DNA from: CAXBNV01 sp963977185
GTDB lineage: Bacteria; Pseudomonadota; Gammaproteobacteria; JAGOUU01
Assembly: GCA_963977185.1 (NCBI GenBank)
Contig: CAXBNV010000003.1
Location: 62,001 to 126,000, forward strand
Direction: 5' to 3'
Length of the DNA: 64,000 nt
Shown here: one piece after another, positions 63,372 to 64,000 of the stretch
Numbering within the stretch: position 1 is the first letter of the stretch
How the letters are laid out: the number at the start of each line of letters is the position of its first letter
Notes under the pieces: model-generated
What the model was told of the DNA's origin: nothing
Databases searched by the model: none
Seen by the model: only the letters and a program-made list of their open reading frames with translations
Position numbers and translations under genes: made by a program

Positions 63372-63596
63372 ATGTTTAAGTTATCTGATTTGATTATTTT
63401 GGTTGCTGTTGCTATATCTTTTGCATTATCAGTATGTTTTTGGTTTATGGGTAACTATATTGTATCTCAATTTACTGCCATATGGGTGCCATCTATTTTA
63501 TGTTTTGCTATTTATTTTAAATTATTAGCATTATCAGAAAAAATAAAAATATGTTTATTAGATGAGAGTAATGATGAACCAAGTTCAAACAAGTAA
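63372..63596 (+). CDS. Small two-helix membrane protein
   Basis: 74 residues with two hydrophobic segments (IILVAVAISFALSVCFWFMG and FTAIWVPSILCFAIYFKLLAL) and a polar acidic C-terminus. AGAG lies 8 bases before the ATG. I do not recognise a family; it may belong with the next small membrane protein. Confidence 0.6.
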   Translation: MFKLSDLIILVAVAISFALSVCFWFMGNYIVSQFTAIWVPSILCFAIYFKLLALSEKIKICLLDESNDEPSSNK

Positions 63597-63638
63597 AGAT
63601 ACTTTTTGCTTAATATTATATTTTTTTGAGGATTTGTT

Positions 63639-63812
63639 ATGATCAGTAATAATTTTCTGCTTATTCTTGCTATAATAATTTTTTTATTGTTTGTTATAGG
63701 TCTTTCTTTAACTGTTTATGAGTTTTATTATTATATTGAAAATGGTATTAAAAAAGATAAAAGAAAGACTAGAAAGAAAAATATTTTTCGAAAAAAAATT
63801 AATAAAAAATGA
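63639..63812 (+). CDS. Small one-helix membrane protein with basic tail
   Basis: 57 residues: one long hydrophobic segment (FLLILAIIIFLLFVIGLSLTV), then a strongly basic tail (KKDKRKTRKKNIFRKKINKK). GAGGA lies about 8 bases upstream of the ATG. No family recognised; the topology suggests a cytoplasmic tail that binds nucleic acid or acidic lipid, as inference only. Confidence 0.5.
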   Translation: MISNNFLLILAIIIFLLFVIGLSLTVYEFYYYIENGIKKDKRKTRKKNIFRKKINKK

Positions 63813-63927
63813 TAAAAATTAATTAGTATTAAAATTTTTTATGTTTTTCAAAAGGTTGAAAGTTATTTTAGAGCAGTTACAGAAATAATTTATTGCATCT
63901 ATGAAAAATAATAATCAGGGATAAATA

Positions 63928-64000
63928 ATGGATCCAATATCTCAAGGTGTTCTTGGAGCAATTTCTTCTCAATCTTTTGCAAGAAATAAAAATATATTAA
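63928..64000 (+). CDS. YdjM-like metal-dependent hydrolase family membrane protein, start only
   Basis: The first 24 codons read MDPISQGVLGAISSQSFARN, then KNIL, closely matching the N-terminus of the YdjM/PF04307 family (MDPxTQGxLGA). The gene runs off the window. CAGGGAT lies before the ATG. Confidence 0.7.
   Translation, partial: MDPISQGVLGAISSQSFARNKNIL

Overview
This is a strongly AT-rich bacterial chromosome segment. The core genes point to a gammaproteobacterium: mfd, sdhE-ygfX, rlmD-relA, ftsB-surE-yqaA-nlpD-rpoS and fumC. RelA, NlpD and RpoS together, plus several very large proteins with no recognisable metabolic domain, short helical repeats or eukaryote-like enzyme motifs, suggest a host-associated (amoeba or animal) member of the Legionellales or a close relative. 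That placement is inferred from gene content, not from a phylogeny.

Layout. 1-2500: the start of mfd (minus strand, running off the window) diverging from sdhE-ygfX. 2500-7000: an unknown acidic protein, a small secreted protein and two tandem exported subtilases. 7200-10800: rlmD-relA. 10860-12870: a TPR-methyltransferase and a LOG-family protein. 13000-17600: an HDOD protein, ftsB, surE, yqaA, nlpD and rpoS in one direction. 17640-34300: mostly metabolic and transport genes, including fumC, a lysine-tailed HU protein, a ferredoxin reductase, an acyl-CoA dehydrogenase, a SulP transporter with a beta-carbonic anhydrase, FKBP, an Mrp/ApbC ATPase, mmsA, a flavin monooxygenase, a cation/proton antiporter, PhnA and a VIT-family transporter. 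34400-37300: a compact three-gene type III polyketide synthase/methyltransferase/flavoprotein operon. 37340-40530: a host-attachment-domain protein, paired DUF1622 membrane proteins, glyoxalase I, a rhodanese and an L,D-transpeptidase.

40650-48220 is the most dynamic region. An 876-residue protein ends in seven short repeats. It is followed by a 120-bp sequence that recurs 4434 bp downstream. Between the copies lie an IS3-family element, whose orfA carries an in-frame stop, and an 855-residue unknown protein. The second copy of the 120 bp is the promoter region and start of a small exported protein; the first is a truncated copy of it ending at the IS.

48240-53830: a CzcCBA/Hel-type heavy-metal RND efflux operon, locally less AT-rich than its surroundings. 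54000-61200: a small protein with GHKL-ATPase motifs, an HD phosphohydrolase overlapping a HIT protein, a second L,D-transpeptidase, a DUF1328 protein, and an 854-residue protein with a CX5R motif resembling phosphoinositide-phosphatase effectors. 61290-64000: a perfect 19-bp palindrome before a short-chain dehydrogenase/epimerase gene, a zinc-less MsrB, DUF2177 and small membrane proteins, and the start of a YdjM-like gene.

I saw no rRNA, tRNA or CRISPR array. The best leads for undescribed biology are the repeat-bounded effector/IS module, the CX5R protein, the GHKL-like protein and the type III polyketide operon.
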